Source: an uncultured Lachnospiraceae bacterium | GTDB taxonomy: Bacteria > Bacillota > Clostridia > Lachnospirales > Lachnospiraceae | Direction of reading: 5' to 3' | DNA length: 34,172 nt | NCBI GenBank assembly: GCA_910577825.1 | Contig: CAJTOK010000040.1 | Coordinates: 1-34,172 of the forward strand | Shown: one piece after another, positions 22,870-31,523 of the stretch | Layout: each line of letters opens with the position of its first letter | How positions within the stretch are numbered: position 1 is the stretch's first letter | Translations under genes and position numbers: made by a program | The notes under the pieces: model-generated | What the model saw: the letters and a program-made list of their open reading frames with translations, nothing else | What the model was told of the DNA's origin: nothing | Databases searched by the model: none

Positions 22870-23661
22870 ATGGAATTCATTTTATATGAAGTTAAGGACA
22901 TGGTTGCAACAATTACAATTAACCGTCCAAAGGCTTTAAACGCATTAAACAGCCAGGTTCTTGAGGAACTGGATGCTACACTTGATGCAGTTGATTTAAA
23001 TACAGTAAGATGCCTTATCCTTACAGGTGCAGGGGACAAGTCATTTGTTGCAGGTGCGGATATTGGTGAGATGAGCACACTTACAAAAGCTGAGGGTGAA
23101 GCTTTTGGCAAGAAAGGCAATGATGTGTTCCGTAAGCTTGAAACATTCCCAATCCCTGTAATTGCAGCAATTAACGGGTTTGCACTTGGTGGCGGCTGTG
23201 AGATTTCAATGAGCTGTGATATACGTATATGTTCAGAAAATGCAGTATTTGGCCAGCCAGAAACAGGCCTCGGCATTACACCAGGCTTTGGCGGCACACA
23301 GAGGCTTGCAAGGCTTGTAAGCCCTGGAATGGCTAAACAGCTTATATACTCTGCAAGAAATATTAAAGCAGATGAAGCATACCGCATCGGCCTTGTTAAT
23401 GCAGTATATCCTGCAGAAGAACTTATACCACAGGCAGAGAAACTTGCTGCTACAATAGCAAAGAATGCCCCTATTGCGGTACGTAACTGCAAGAAGGCTA
23501 TTAATGACGGCCTGCAGGCAGATATGGACAGTGCACTTGTAATAGAAGAGAAACTTTTTGGTGACTGCTTCGAGACAGAGGACCAGAAAGCAGGAATGGG
23601 CAATTTCCTTGAGAAAGACAAAGAAAAGAAATTAAAAACAGTTCCATTTAAGAACTGCTAA
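22870..23661 (+). CDS. crt: 3-hydroxybutyryl-CoA dehydratase (crotonase)
   Basis: This enzyme removes water from 3-hydroxybutyryl-CoA to give crotonyl-CoA. It is an enoyl-CoA hydratase-fold protein with both catalytic glutamates: Glu111 in LGGGCEISMSCD and Glu131 in GQPETGLGI. The oxyanion-hole regions SFVAGADIGEM and INGFALGGG are intact. The 263-residue length is normal. AAAGGAG lies 6-7 bases before the ATG. It sits between thl and hbd, the order seen in several Lachnospiraceae. Confidence 0.95.
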   Translation: MEFILYEVKDMVATITINRPKALNALNSQVLEELDATLDAVDLNTVRCLILTGAGDKSFVAGADIGEMSTLTKAEGEAFGKKGNDVFRKLETFPIPVIAAINGFALGGGCEISMSCDIRICSENAVFGQPETGLGITPGFGGTQRLARLVSPGMAKQLIYSARNIKADEAYRIGLVNAVYPAEELIPQAEKLAATIAKNAPIAVRNCKKAINDGLQADMDSALVIEEKLFGDCFETEDQKAGMGNFLEKDKEKKLKTVPFKNC

Positions 23662-23692
23662 ACCATTAAATAAATATATTGGAGGTTATAAA

Positions 23693-24535
23693 ATGAAAGT
23701 TGGAGTAATTGGCGCAGGTACAATGGGTTCCGGCATTGCACAGGCATTTGCACAGACAGAGGGATATGAAGTTTATTTATGTGATATCAATGAAGAATTT
23801 GCTGCAAACGGAAAGAATAAAATAGCTAAGGGATTTGAAAAGAGAATTGCAAAGGGCAAAATGGAGCAGTCTGCTGCTGACGCTATCCTTGCAAAGATTA
23901 CAACTGGTACAAAGGAGATTTGTACAGACTGTGATTTAATTGTTGAAGCTGCACTTGAAGTTATGGATATCAAGAAGCAGACATTTAAGGAGTTAGAAGA
24001 AATCTGCAAGAATGAAAACTGCATTTTTGCAACAAATACATCATCACTGTCAGTTACAGAAATTGGTGCTGGCATAAAGAGGCCTGTAATTGGCATGCAC
24101 TTCTTTAACCCTGCTCCTGTAATGAAGCTTATTGAAGTAATCCGCGGTGAGAACACTACTGATGAAGTAAATGATAAAGTAATTGAAATTTCAAAGGCAA
24201 TCGGCAAAACTCCTGTAGAAGTCAAGGAAGCTCCTGGATTTGTAGTAAACAGGATTCTTATTCCAATGATTAATGAAGCTGTTGGCATTTATGCAGAAGG
24301 CATTGCTTCTGTAGAGGGCATTGATACAGCTATGAAGCTTGGTGCAAACCATCCAATGGGACCTCTTGCTTTAGGTGATTTGGTAGGACTTGATATCTGT
24401 CTTGCTATTATGGATGTCCTTTATAATGAAACAGGGGATTCAAAATACCGTGCACATACACTTCTCAGGAAAATGGTACGTGCAGGCAAGCTTGGCATGA
24501 AGACAGGCATTGGTTTCTATGATTACAGGAAATAA
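23693..24535 (+). CDS. hbd: 3-hydroxybutyryl-CoA dehydrogenase
   Basis: This enzyme reduces acetoacetyl-CoA to 3-hydroxybutyryl-CoA with NAD(P)H. The N-terminal Rossmann motif is VGVIGAGTMGSGIAQ (Gly7, Gly9, Gly12). The catalytic pair is His136 and Glu148 in GMHFFNPAPVMKLIEVI, and EAPGFVVNRILIPMINEA begins the dimerisation domain. Acidic residues following the second strand (LCDIN) suggest NADH preference; this is an inference. It is 280 residues. A GGAGG site precedes the ATG, 31 bp after crt. Confidence 0.95.
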   Translation: MKVGVIGAGTMGSGIAQAFAQTEGYEVYLCDINEEFAANGKNKIAKGFEKRIAKGKMEQSAADAILAKITTGTKEICTDCDLIVEAALEVMDIKKQTFKELEEICKNENCIFATNTSSLSVTEIGAGIKRPVIGMHFFNPAPVMKLIEVIRGENTTDEVNDKVIEISKAIGKTPVEVKEAPGFVVNRILIPMINEAVGIYAEGIASVEGIDTAMKLGANHPMGPLALGDLVGLDICLAIMDVLYNETGDSKYRAHTLLRKMVRAGKLGMKTGIGFYDYRK

Positions 24536-24611
24536 TTATAAATGGTTTATAATGGATTATAAAAGATACTGGATGGCCAGTATAAATTTATGAAAGGTGG
24601 TATAAAAAGGC

Positions 24612-25778
24612 ATGGATTTTACATTAAGTAAAAAGCATGAGATGGCGAGACAGCTTTTTAAAGATTTCGCTGAAACAGAAGTTAAGCCTTTAGCTCAGGA
24701 GGTTGATGAAACTGAACATTTCCCTATGGACAACGTAAAGAAAATGGGAAAATATGGCTTTATGGGTATTCCTGTACCAAAGGAGTATGGCGGACAAGGT
24801 TGTGATATATTAACATATGTAATGTGTGTTGAGGAACTTTCAAAAGTATGTGCTACAACAGGTGTTATTGTATCTGCACATACATCACTTTGCGCTGACC
24901 CTATTCTTACATATGGTACAGAGGAGCAGAAGAAGAAATATCTTCCTGACCTTGCAAGCGGCAGGAAGATAGGTGCATTCGGGCTTACAGAGCCAGGTGC
25001 AGGTACAGATGCCCAGGGCGTACAGACAAAGGCTGTTCTCGATGGCGATGAGTGGGTGCTTAATGGTTCCAAGTGCTTCATCACAAATGGTGAAGTTGCT
25101 GATATATACATTGTAATTGCTTATACAGACGTTATTGAAAAGAGAGGAAGAAAGGTTAAATCATTCTCTGCATTTATCGTAGAGAAAGGGACACCTGGCT
25201 TCTCATTTGGTACAAAAGAAAAGAAGATGGGTATCCGTGGTTCTTCTACATATGAGTTGATTTTCCAGGATTGCCGTATTCCAAAGGATGCCCTTTTAGG
25301 GGCACAGGGAAAAGGTTTCCCTATTGCTATGCATACTCTTGATGGCGGACGTATTGGTATCGCTTCACAGGCTCTTGGAATTGCGGAAGGTGCATTAGAG
25401 AGGACAATAGAGTATACAAAGGAAAGAAAGCAGTTCGGCCGTACTATTGCACAGCAGCAGAATACACAGTTCCAGCTTGCTGACATGGCTACAAAGGTAG
25501 AAGCTGCAAAACACCTTGTATACAAAGCTGCCATGAAAAAACAGGAATTTGCAGAGGGTGCTAAAGTATCTTATTCTGTAGAAGCTGCCATGGCTAAACT
25601 GTATGCTGCAGAAGTTGCAATGGAAGTTACAACAAAGGCAGTACAGTTACATGGTGGTTATGGTTATATCAGGGAGTACGATGTAGAGCGTATGATGCGT
25701 GATGCAAAGATTACAGAAATCTACGAAGGAACTTCAGAAGTACAGCGTATGGTAATATCAGGCAGCTTATTAAAATAA
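24612..25778 (+). CDS. bcd: Butyryl-CoA dehydrogenase
   Basis: This flavoprotein reduces crotonyl-CoA to butyryl-CoA and, with the EtfAB pair encoded next, couples this to ferredoxin reduction by electron bifurcation in related anaerobes. Acyl-CoA dehydrogenase landmarks are FGLTEPGAGTDAQGVQT for flavin binding, KCFITNGEVADIYIV, RKQFGRTIAQQQNTQFQLADM, and the catalytic base Glu372 in YEGTSEVQRMVI. The 388-residue length is normal. A gap of 76 bp separates it from hbd, with GAAAGGTGG before the ATG. Confidence 0.95.
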   Translation: MDFTLSKKHEMARQLFKDFAETEVKPLAQEVDETEHFPMDNVKKMGKYGFMGIPVPKEYGGQGCDILTYVMCVEELSKVCATTGVIVSAHTSLCADPILTYGTEEQKKKYLPDLASGRKIGAFGLTEPGAGTDAQGVQTKAVLDGDEWVLNGSKCFITNGEVADIYIVIAYTDVIEKRGRKVKSFSAFIVEKGTPGFSFGTKEKKMGIRGSSTYELIFQDCRIPKDALLGAQGKGFPIAMHTLDGGRIGIASQALGIAEGALERTIEYTKERKQFGRTIAQQQNTQFQLADMATKVEAAKHLVYKAAMKKQEFAEGAKVSYSVEAAMAKLYAAEVAMEVTTKAVQLHGGYGYIREYDVERMMRDAKITEIYEGTSEVQRMVISGSLLK

Positions 25779-25799
25779 TTAAAAAGGAGTGGTAAAGCC

Positions 25800-26585
25800 G
25801 TGAAAATAGTAGTATGTGTAAAGCAGGTCCCGGATACTAAAGGCGGGGTAAAGTTTAACCCTGATGGTACTTTGGACAGAGGTGCTATGCTTGCGATTAT
25901 GAACCCTGATGATAAAGCAGGTCTTGAAGCAGCCCTCAGATTAAAAGATGAATATGGTGCAGAAGTTACTGTTGTTACAATGGGCCTTCCAAAGGCAGAG
26001 GAAGTTCTCCGTGAGGCTATTGCTATGGGAGCTGATAAAGGTATCCTTGTAACAGACAGGGTTTTAGGTGGAGCAGATACATGGGCTACATCTACAACAA
26101 TCGCTGGTGCACTCAGGAATATTGACTATGATTTAATTATCACTGGCCGTCAGGCTATTGATGGTGATACAGCCCAGGTTGGTCCTCAGATTTCTGAGCA
26201 TCTTGACCTTCCAGTTATTTCATATGCAAAGGATATCAAAATCGAAGGTGGCTATGTAGTAGTACAGCGCCAGTATGATGACAGATATCATGTATTAAAG
26301 GCTAAGATGCCTTGTCTGGTTACAGCTCTTTCAGAGTTAAATGAGCCACGTTATATGACTCCTGGCGGAATTTTTGATGCTTATGATGCTGAAATTACAG
26401 TATGGGGCAGAAAAGACCTTAAGGATGTTGACGATTCTAATCTTGGCCTTGCAGGCTCACCTACAAAGATTGCTAAAGCTTCCGATAAAGTAAGAAAAGG
26501 CGCAGGTGAAGTTAAGAAAGACCTTGATGCAGATGGTGCAGTTTCATATATTATGGACAAGTTAAAAGAGAAACATGTAATCTAA
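25800..26585 (+). CDS. etfB: Electron transfer flavoprotein beta subunit
   Basis: This is the smaller subunit of the EtfAB complex that works with butyryl-CoA dehydrogenase. The N-terminal KIVVCVKQVPDTKGGVKFNPDGTL and the DLIITGRQAIDGDTAQVGPQISEHL motif are diagnostic. It is 261 residues, the length of bifurcating-type beta subunits. The start codon is GTG, set by AAAGGAG about 10 bases upstream. It lies 21 bp after bcd. Confidence 0.95.
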   Translation: MKIVVCVKQVPDTKGGVKFNPDGTLDRGAMLAIMNPDDKAGLEAALRLKDEYGAEVTVVTMGLPKAEEVLREAIAMGADKGILVTDRVLGGADTWATSTTIAGALRNIDYDLIITGRQAIDGDTAQVGPQISEHLDLPVISYAKDIKIEGGYVVVQRQYDDRYHVLKAKMPCLVTALSELNEPRYMTPGGIFDAYDAEITVWGRKDLKDVDDSNLGLAGSPTKIAKASDKVRKGAGEVKKDLDADGAVSYIMDKLKEKHVI

Positions 26586-26602
26586 ATAGAAAAGGAAAAG
26601 TG

Positions 26603-27649
26603 GTGACTAAAATGGGTTTAGAAGAATATAAGGGTGTCTATGTCTTTGCACAGCAGGTAGACAATGAATTAAGCGGTATCGCTTTTGAATTACTTGGAAA
26701 AGCTAAAGAACTTGCAAAAGACCTGAACACAGATGTTACAGCAATGCTTTTAGGTTCTGGTGTAAAGGGTCTTGCGGACCAGTTAGCTGAATATGGTGCT
26801 GATAAGGTTATCGTTGTTGATGACCCTGAATTAAAAGAATACAGGACAGAGCCTTATGCTCATGCTGTATCTTCAATTATAAACGAGTACAAGCCTGAAA
26901 TAGTGCTTGTTGGTGCTACTGCAATCGGAAGGGATTTAGGCCCGCGTGTTTCAGCAAGGGTTGCAACAGGACTTACAGCAGACTGTACTGTACTTGAAAT
27001 TGGTGATTTCCCACTCAATCCAGTTCCAGGACAGGAGCAGAAGCACAACCAGTTATTAATGACACGTCCTGCATTTGGCGGCAATACAATAGCTACTATT
27101 GCGTGTCCTGACAACCGCCCGCAGATGGCAACAGTACGTCCTGGTGTTATGCAGAAAATTGACCCTGTACAGGGCGCAAAGGCTGAAGTTATAGAATTTA
27201 ATCCTGGATTTACACCAAATGACAAGTATGTTGAAATTGTAGAAATAGTTAAGGAAATTTCTAATACAGTAGATATTATGGATGCTAAGATACTTGTATC
27301 AGGCGGACGTGGTGTAGGAAGCAAAGAGAACTTCCAGATACTCCAGGACCTTGCTGATGTAATCGGCGGTACAGTAAGCTGCTCACGTGCAGTAGTTGAT
27401 AATGGCTGGATGCCAAAAGAGTTACAGGTAGGGCAGACAGGTAAAACAGTACGTCCTAATGTATATTTTGCTATTGGCATTTCAGGTGCTATCCAGCATG
27501 CAGCAGGCATGGAAGAGTCTGATATTATCGTTGCAATTAATAAAGATGAAACAGCCCCAATCTTTGATATAGCTGATTATGGTGTTGTTGGTGACCTTAA
27601 TAAGATTGTTCCAAAACTTACAGAGGAATTAAAGAAGGTTGTAAAATAA
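26603..27649 (+). CDS. etfA: Electron transfer flavoprotein alpha subunit
   Basis: This is the larger Etf subunit; it carries FAD in its C-terminal domain: VSGGRGVGSKENFQIL, VDNGWMPKELQVGQTGKTV, and IGISGAIQHAAGM followed by DETAPIFDIADYGVVGDL. The start is uncertain among GTG 26600, GTG 26603 and ATG 26612. AAAGGA (26591-26596) is best spaced for GTG 26603, whereas ATG 26612 gives the usual family start MGLEEYKGVYVFAQQ. The length is about 348 residues. It is the last gene of the butyrate operon and is followed by a strong terminator. Confidence 0.93.
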   Translation: MTKMGLEEYKGVYVFAQQVDNELSGIAFELLGKAKELAKDLNTDVTAMLLGSGVKGLADQLAEYGADKVIVVDDPELKEYRTEPYAHAVSSIINEYKPEIVLVGATAIGRDLGPRVSARVATGLTADCTVLEIGDFPLNPVPGQEQKHNQLLMTRPAFGGNTIATIACPDNRPQMATVRPGVMQKIDPVQGAKAEVIEFNPGFTPNDKYVEIVEIVKEISNTVDIMDAKILVSGGRGVGSKENFQILQDLADVIGGTVSCSRAVVDNGWMPKELQVGQTGKTVRPNVYFAIGISGAIQHAAGMEESDIIVAINKDETAPIFDIADYGVVGDLNKIVPKLTEELKKVVK

Positions 27650-27693
27650 TTTTTACAGGCAGGATTAAAATAAAAGATATAGAAATACAATGC

Positions 27694-27738
27694 ACACCGC
27701 CCTGGCAGAACCTGCCAGGGCGGTGTTTCCTTCTTTTA
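27694..27738. terminator. Bidirectional terminator after etfA
   Basis: ACACCGCCCTGGCAG (27694-27708) pairs perfectly with CTGCCAGGGCGGTGT (27712-27726), a 15-bp GC-rich stem with a 3-base loop, followed by TTCCTTCTTTT. It separates the operon from the convergent chemoreceptor gene. Confidence 0.93.
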
Positions 27739-27745
27739 TTGGTAA

Positions 27746-29536
27746 TTATAAATTGACAAATACTTCTGTTTCTTTCTTTAATGTGCTTGCTATTTCACGG
27801 TTATCTTCTATTTCTTTTGAAATATTTTCTATATCTGTGGCAAGTTCCTGTACACTGTCTGCTGTACTTGCTACGCCATTTGTGCCTTCGTCAATGGCTG
27901 TACTAATTGAATCCATGGAATTTGCAATTTCTGATACAGAGTTTTTAAGGGCATCAGTCCTTATTGTAAACTGTTCCATGACATTTTCAATGTAAGTTGC
28001 ATTCTGTTTGTATTCACCGCCTGCTTTTACAAAGTCTTCAAAATCGTGCAGTATTGAGTTGTTAAGGTAGTCAATAAGGTCATTTGCATGGAAGGCAAGG
28101 TTATGTACTGCTTCAACGATAACACTGTTTATGGTCTGGATATGGTTAGCTGTATTGCTGCTTTCATCAGCAAGGTGGTTTATTTCACTTGCAACAACGG
28201 CAAAGCCTTTGCCGGCCTCGCCAGCCCTTGCTGCTTCTATTGAGGCATTAAGGGCAAGGAGTGTGGTCTGTTCGGAAATATTTAAAATATTGTCAGTCAG
28301 GTTGTTTATCTGGTCTATGCTGTTGCTGTCTTCTATAGCTTTATTAAGCACTGCTAATATCTGGGAAACTTTCGTCATGGTAGTATCCATATTTGTCCTT
28401 GCGGTATTTTCCATTTTTTCAGCATGGGCTTTCATTTTCTTTGAATATGAATTAATTTCAACAGTTTTTTCAGCAATCGTATTAACCTCTTCATTAACAG
28501 AAGAAACATTATTATTTATTGTAAACGAATTGTTGCCAACTTCAGACATTGTAGCAGAAAGTTCTTCTGTAAATGCAGACAGGTCAGTTACGCTTCCGTT
28601 TGATGTAATTATACGTTCTGAAATTTCACCCGTTATTTTATCCATTTTGTTGGATATTTCTGAAACTATTCCAAATATGCTCTGCAGTTTTTCTATAAAT
28701 GAATTAATGCCATTGCCAAGTGCAGCGATTTCATCATTGGAATATATTGATATACGTTTGGTTAAATCGCCATGTCTTTCATCAATATCTTTAATTATTG
28801 CATTAAGTTCACGCTCACCGTTTGTAATAGGCCTTATAATCTTCATAAGAACTACAAATACTGCTATAATTATTGATAAAGTGCATATAAGTATTGAAGC
28901 AATATTTATTACAAATGATATTTTATATACATCCTGCAGTTCCTTTTTAGCATTATTTGATGCTGCTTTGGAAATGTTTATTAAGCTGTCAGCTTTGGAA
29001 TATAAGTTATCAGAGTAATTTTTTAAATTGATATTGGCAACCTCAAAAGCAGCTTCTTTACTGTTATTAGCACTGAGTGCCATCATATTAGCAATGTTCT
29101 TTTTAAATCCGTCGTAATTTCCAATAAGTATATCATATTCGTTTTTATCTTCATCGCCAAGGTACTGCCTGAAGCTTTCAAATGTTCCATCAAGTTTACT
29201 TTCGCTTGCATTAATTGAACTGACAAGCTCAATCATGGTAAGTGCATCTGTTGCAACTATATGGGATAATGCCATATTATGTATATTCATGGCACCGCTT
29301 TTTAAGTCTGAAAGTACGGTAATTCCTGTAAGGTACTTATCTGAAATAGTTGTAGCCTTTGAATTAACATTTCTTAAATTGATTATTGAAATTATATTTG
29401 TTATAACTGCCAGGACAGCCAGTATAAGAAGCGGTGTAAAAAGCCATGTTTTAATGCTGGATTTCCTTGTTTTTTTCTGTTTTTTGGAACGGTTTATAAT
29501 TTTATTTTGCCTGGGTTTACGTTTTTTGTCAGCCAT
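27746..29536 (-). CDS. Methyl-accepting chemotaxis protein
   Basis: This is a membrane chemoreceptor that signals to CheA/CheW. A very basic cytoplasmic N-terminus (KKRKPRQNKIINRSKKQKK) leads into membrane helix 1 near residues 30-50. An extracytoplasmic helical bundle of about 140 residues follows, then helix 2 (INIASILICTLSIIIAVFVVLM), a HAMP domain, and the signalling hairpin with its highly conserved tip EQTTLLALNASIEAARAGEA followed by GKGFAVVASEI. The start at 29536 is set by GGAGGT about 8 bases before it; an ATG at 29551 lies inside that site. The product is 596 residues. It follows a sugar-binding lipoprotein gene by 40 bp on the same strand, so the two are likely co-transcribed. Confidence 0.93.
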   Translation of the reverse strand: MADKKRKPRQNKIINRSKKQKKTRKSSIKTWLFTPLLILAVLAVITNIISIINLRNVNSKATTISDKYLTGITVLSDLKSGAMNIHNMALSHIVATDALTMIELVSSINASESKLDGTFESFRQYLGDEDKNEYDILIGNYDGFKKNIANMMALSANNSKEAAFEVANINLKNYSDNLYSKADSLINISKAASNNAKKELQDVYKISFVINIASILICTLSIIIAVFVVLMKIIRPITNGERELNAIIKDIDERHGDLTKRISIYSNDEIAALGNGINSFIEKLQSIFGIVSEISNKMDKITGEISERIITSNGSVTDLSAFTEELSATMSEVGNNSFTINNNVSSVNEEVNTIAEKTVEINSYSKKMKAHAEKMENTARTNMDTTMTKVSQILAVLNKAIEDSNSIDQINNLTDNILNISEQTTLLALNASIEAARAGEAGKGFAVVASEINHLADESSNTANHIQTINSVIVEAVHNLAFHANDLIDYLNNSILHDFEDFVKAGGEYKQNATYIENVMEQFTIRTDALKNSVSEIANSMDSISTAIDEGTNGVASTADSVQELATDIENISKEIEDNREIASTLKKETEVFVNL

Positions 29537-29576
29537 TTTGATTACCTCCATTCTTTTTGCGGCATATTTTTAAATA

Positions 29577-30854
29577 TCAGCCTATAGCAGAAGCCTTGAT
29601 TTTCTTAACCATGTTATCAAGCAAGTCCTGGAGGTCTTTGCCGCCTGTGTTGCCTTTTGCCATCTGGTTGCCAAATTCAGTGACAGGGTCCCAGAAATTG
29701 CCGCCAAGCCTCTGGAGTTCGGAAAATTCTGACTGTGCAATAACTGCCTGTACTGCCTGTGATACTTTGATTTTATCTGACTGTGACGCCTTAATATTAG
29801 AAGGACCATGCCCCCCCTCATTTCAAAACGCAGTTCCTGGTTTTCTTCATTAGAGATATAATTAGCGAGTTTATGTGCCCAGTCAAGATAATCTGAGTAT
29901 GGGTTTACGCCTAACATTTTATATCCAAAGTAACATGACATCTGCACCTGTTTTCCTGCAACTGTATATGAAGGGAGTATTGTTGCTGCATAGTCATTGC
30001 CAAGTATATTTTTAACAGCTGTTTCATCCCATACGCCACTGACAAATGCAATGACTTTGCCCTTTTTTTAAGCCTTCCAGCCCTTCACCAGTGCTTTCAA
30101 ATCCAGGGTTTCTGCCGATTTTCATAAGTGCATTGGCTACATCTGTACCTTTTATGCTGTTTTTAGCTGAATTCCATGTACAAAAGTTGGTTACGCCATC
30201 TTTGTTTAAACCTACCTTAAGGCCGGTCTGGCCATAAAAAGAGTAGAGATACCATCCAGATGACCAGTCCATTGCAAATTTTTTCTTATGCTTAGCGGCA
30301 ACACTTAATATTTTATCAAGTGACTTTACATCTTCTTCGTTTAAATATTTCTTATTGTAGTACAGGAAATACCCATTATCAGCGGTTATAGGGTATCCGT
30401 ATGTCTGGCCATAGACAGTTACGGCATCTACAGCAGACGCAAGGTTATTTTCCTTGATTTCAGAAGGGTTAGTTACTGGCGAAGCGGCACCGCCTGCAAC
30501 GATTGACTGTATATCGCCGTCAGTAGTTGTATATACGTCAGCAGCATTTAGTATATCACCAAGTAAGGCATTGCGGCACTGTCCTTCAACAACAGGCGAC
30601 CATTCAATGGTGATATCTGCTTCACTGGCATGTTCCTTTATAAAATTCTGGGTGACAGTGGCAATATAGTCTTTGTCTTCCTCACCTGCCCATATAGAAA
30701 GTGATACTTTTTCCTTTCCTTGCTTCTTGCCATCCTCTTTTACATCCTCTCCAGAAGATGTAGTATCCTTCCCGGGGGTTTCATTGCCACAGCCAGTAAA
30801 GAAAAGGCCTATAAGCGAAACAGCCAGGAGATATTTTAATAAATTTTTGCCCAT
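29577..30854 (-). pseudogene. Sugar-binding lipoprotein of maltose type, frameshifted twice
   Basis: Read from 30854 down, the gene starts MGKNLLKYLLAVSLIGLF with lipobox F-T-G-C (Cys22) and a family-1 sugar-binding protein body (SLSIWAGEEDKDYIATVTQ, YGYPITADNGYFLYYNKKY). Near 30063-30069 an A7 run (minus strand) carries one base too many, so GLKKG runs into a wrong frame and stops; the right frame continues GKVIAFVSGVWDE. Near 29811-29817 a G7 run shifts the frame again; the right frame goes on with HGPSNIKASQSDKIKVSQ and ends KASAIG at 29577. Repaired, it would be about 425 residues. Both errors lie in homopolymers, so sequencing error, phase variation or true decay are all possible. AAAGGAGG precedes the start. 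Confidence 0.82.
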
Positions 30855-30885
30855 ACCTGTTTTCCTCCTTTATTTATAATTTTCC

Positions 30886-30908
30886 CTATAAAGTAGTAGT
30901 TTTTATAG
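30886..30908. promoter_or_regulatory. Dyad upstream of the sugar-binding lipoprotein gene
   Basis: CTATAAA (30886-30892) and TTTATAG (30902-30908) form an inverted repeat 32 bases before the lipoprotein start, a possible operator. Sequence from 30910 to 31130 is AT-rich with a T10 run at 30944-30953 and no gene that I can support. Confidence 0.35.
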
Positions 30909-31171
30909 AGATGCAGAGAGTTATAGTTGAAAATGCACAAATATTTTTTTTTTGCACAGATAACTTTAGTATAATTTTAATACATTTTTGCCAAATAAAC
31001 AATCAAAAAGTTAAAAATTCTTATTGTTTTTTCATAGGATTTTCCAATGTTTTCTATTTCAGGGAGGAGGCGGGTTTTGAAGTGCTGGTATGAAATGTTA
31101 TGTGCTTGCAATTCCAAAGTGTCCCTTGACAAACCAAGACAGCACGCTTGCGCCTGGATAAATCACGCAAC

Positions 31172-31225
31172 GGCGCATAAAGCCCTTATGTTTCTGCGGA
31201 ACATTGAATACAGGGCTTAAACGCC
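31172..31225. repeat. Two-part inverted repeat in a GC-richer segment
   Basis: GGCG (31172-31175) and AAGCCCT (31180-31186) pair with AGGGCTT (31212-31218) and CGCC (31222-31225). The segment from about 31130 is clearly richer in G+C than the DNA to its left, suggesting a junction with foreign DNA. Its function is unknown. Confidence 0.4.
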
Positions 31226-31273
31226 GGCGGATTTAAACAGCTGTCCTTAGGAAGCACATTTGGAATTTGCCAG

Positions 31274-31405
31274 CTAATTTACATTGGCTATCCGCTTGAA
31301 TACCATTTCCATTTTTTCAGTGCCTGCATAATGCCTTTCCACAATAATTTTTGTGGGTGCAGGCTGCCGGCTGGCTCTGTGCCCTGTCTTGCTGTTTTTA
31401 CTCAT
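31274..31405 (-). CDS. 43-residue hypothetical protein, probably from an integrative element
   Basis: A short frame begins MSKNSKTGHRASRQPAPTKI and ends VFKRIANVN. It is very basic, and a good GAGGAG site lies 7 bases before its ATG. The TKIIVERHYAGTEKMEMVF core resembles short accessory proteins of Clostridia integrative elements as I remember them, but I cannot name a family. It may be truncated: family-like sequences usually run on beyond this point. A nested inverted repeat sits immediately upstream. Confidence 0.4.
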   Translation of the reverse strand: MSKNSKTGHRASRQPAPTKIIVERHYAGTEKMEMVFKRIANVN

Positions 31406-31422
31406 AAATCTGCTCCTCTTTT

Positions 31423-31486
31423 ACAATAAAATAGAGCGTATAGGCTTTTTTCTATACGCTCTGACGCTGTGTTACTATTTTATTGT
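31423..31486. repeat. Nested inverted repeats
   Basis: An outer pair ACAATAAAATAG (31423-31434) and CTATTTTATTGT (31475-31486) encloses an inner pair AGAGCGTATAG (31433-31443) and CTATACGCTCT (31452-31462), both perfect. The inner hairpin with its T-run resembles a terminator; the outer pair makes it unusual. It could be an element end, a recombination site or a strong terminator. Confidence 0.65.
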
Positions 31487-31523
31487 GATTGCGGTAATTG
31501 ATGTTTAGACAAAACGGGAATAG

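Noticed and set aside
28131..29018. 295-codon plus-strand frame opposite the chemoreceptor gene
   Set aside because: It is a hydrophobic shadow of the regular helical chemoreceptor coding sequence, without a ribosome site.
30911..31093. 60-codon frame in the AT-rich gap right of the lipoprotein gene
   Set aside because: Low-complexity composition caused by T-runs, no ribosome site, no recognisable similarity.
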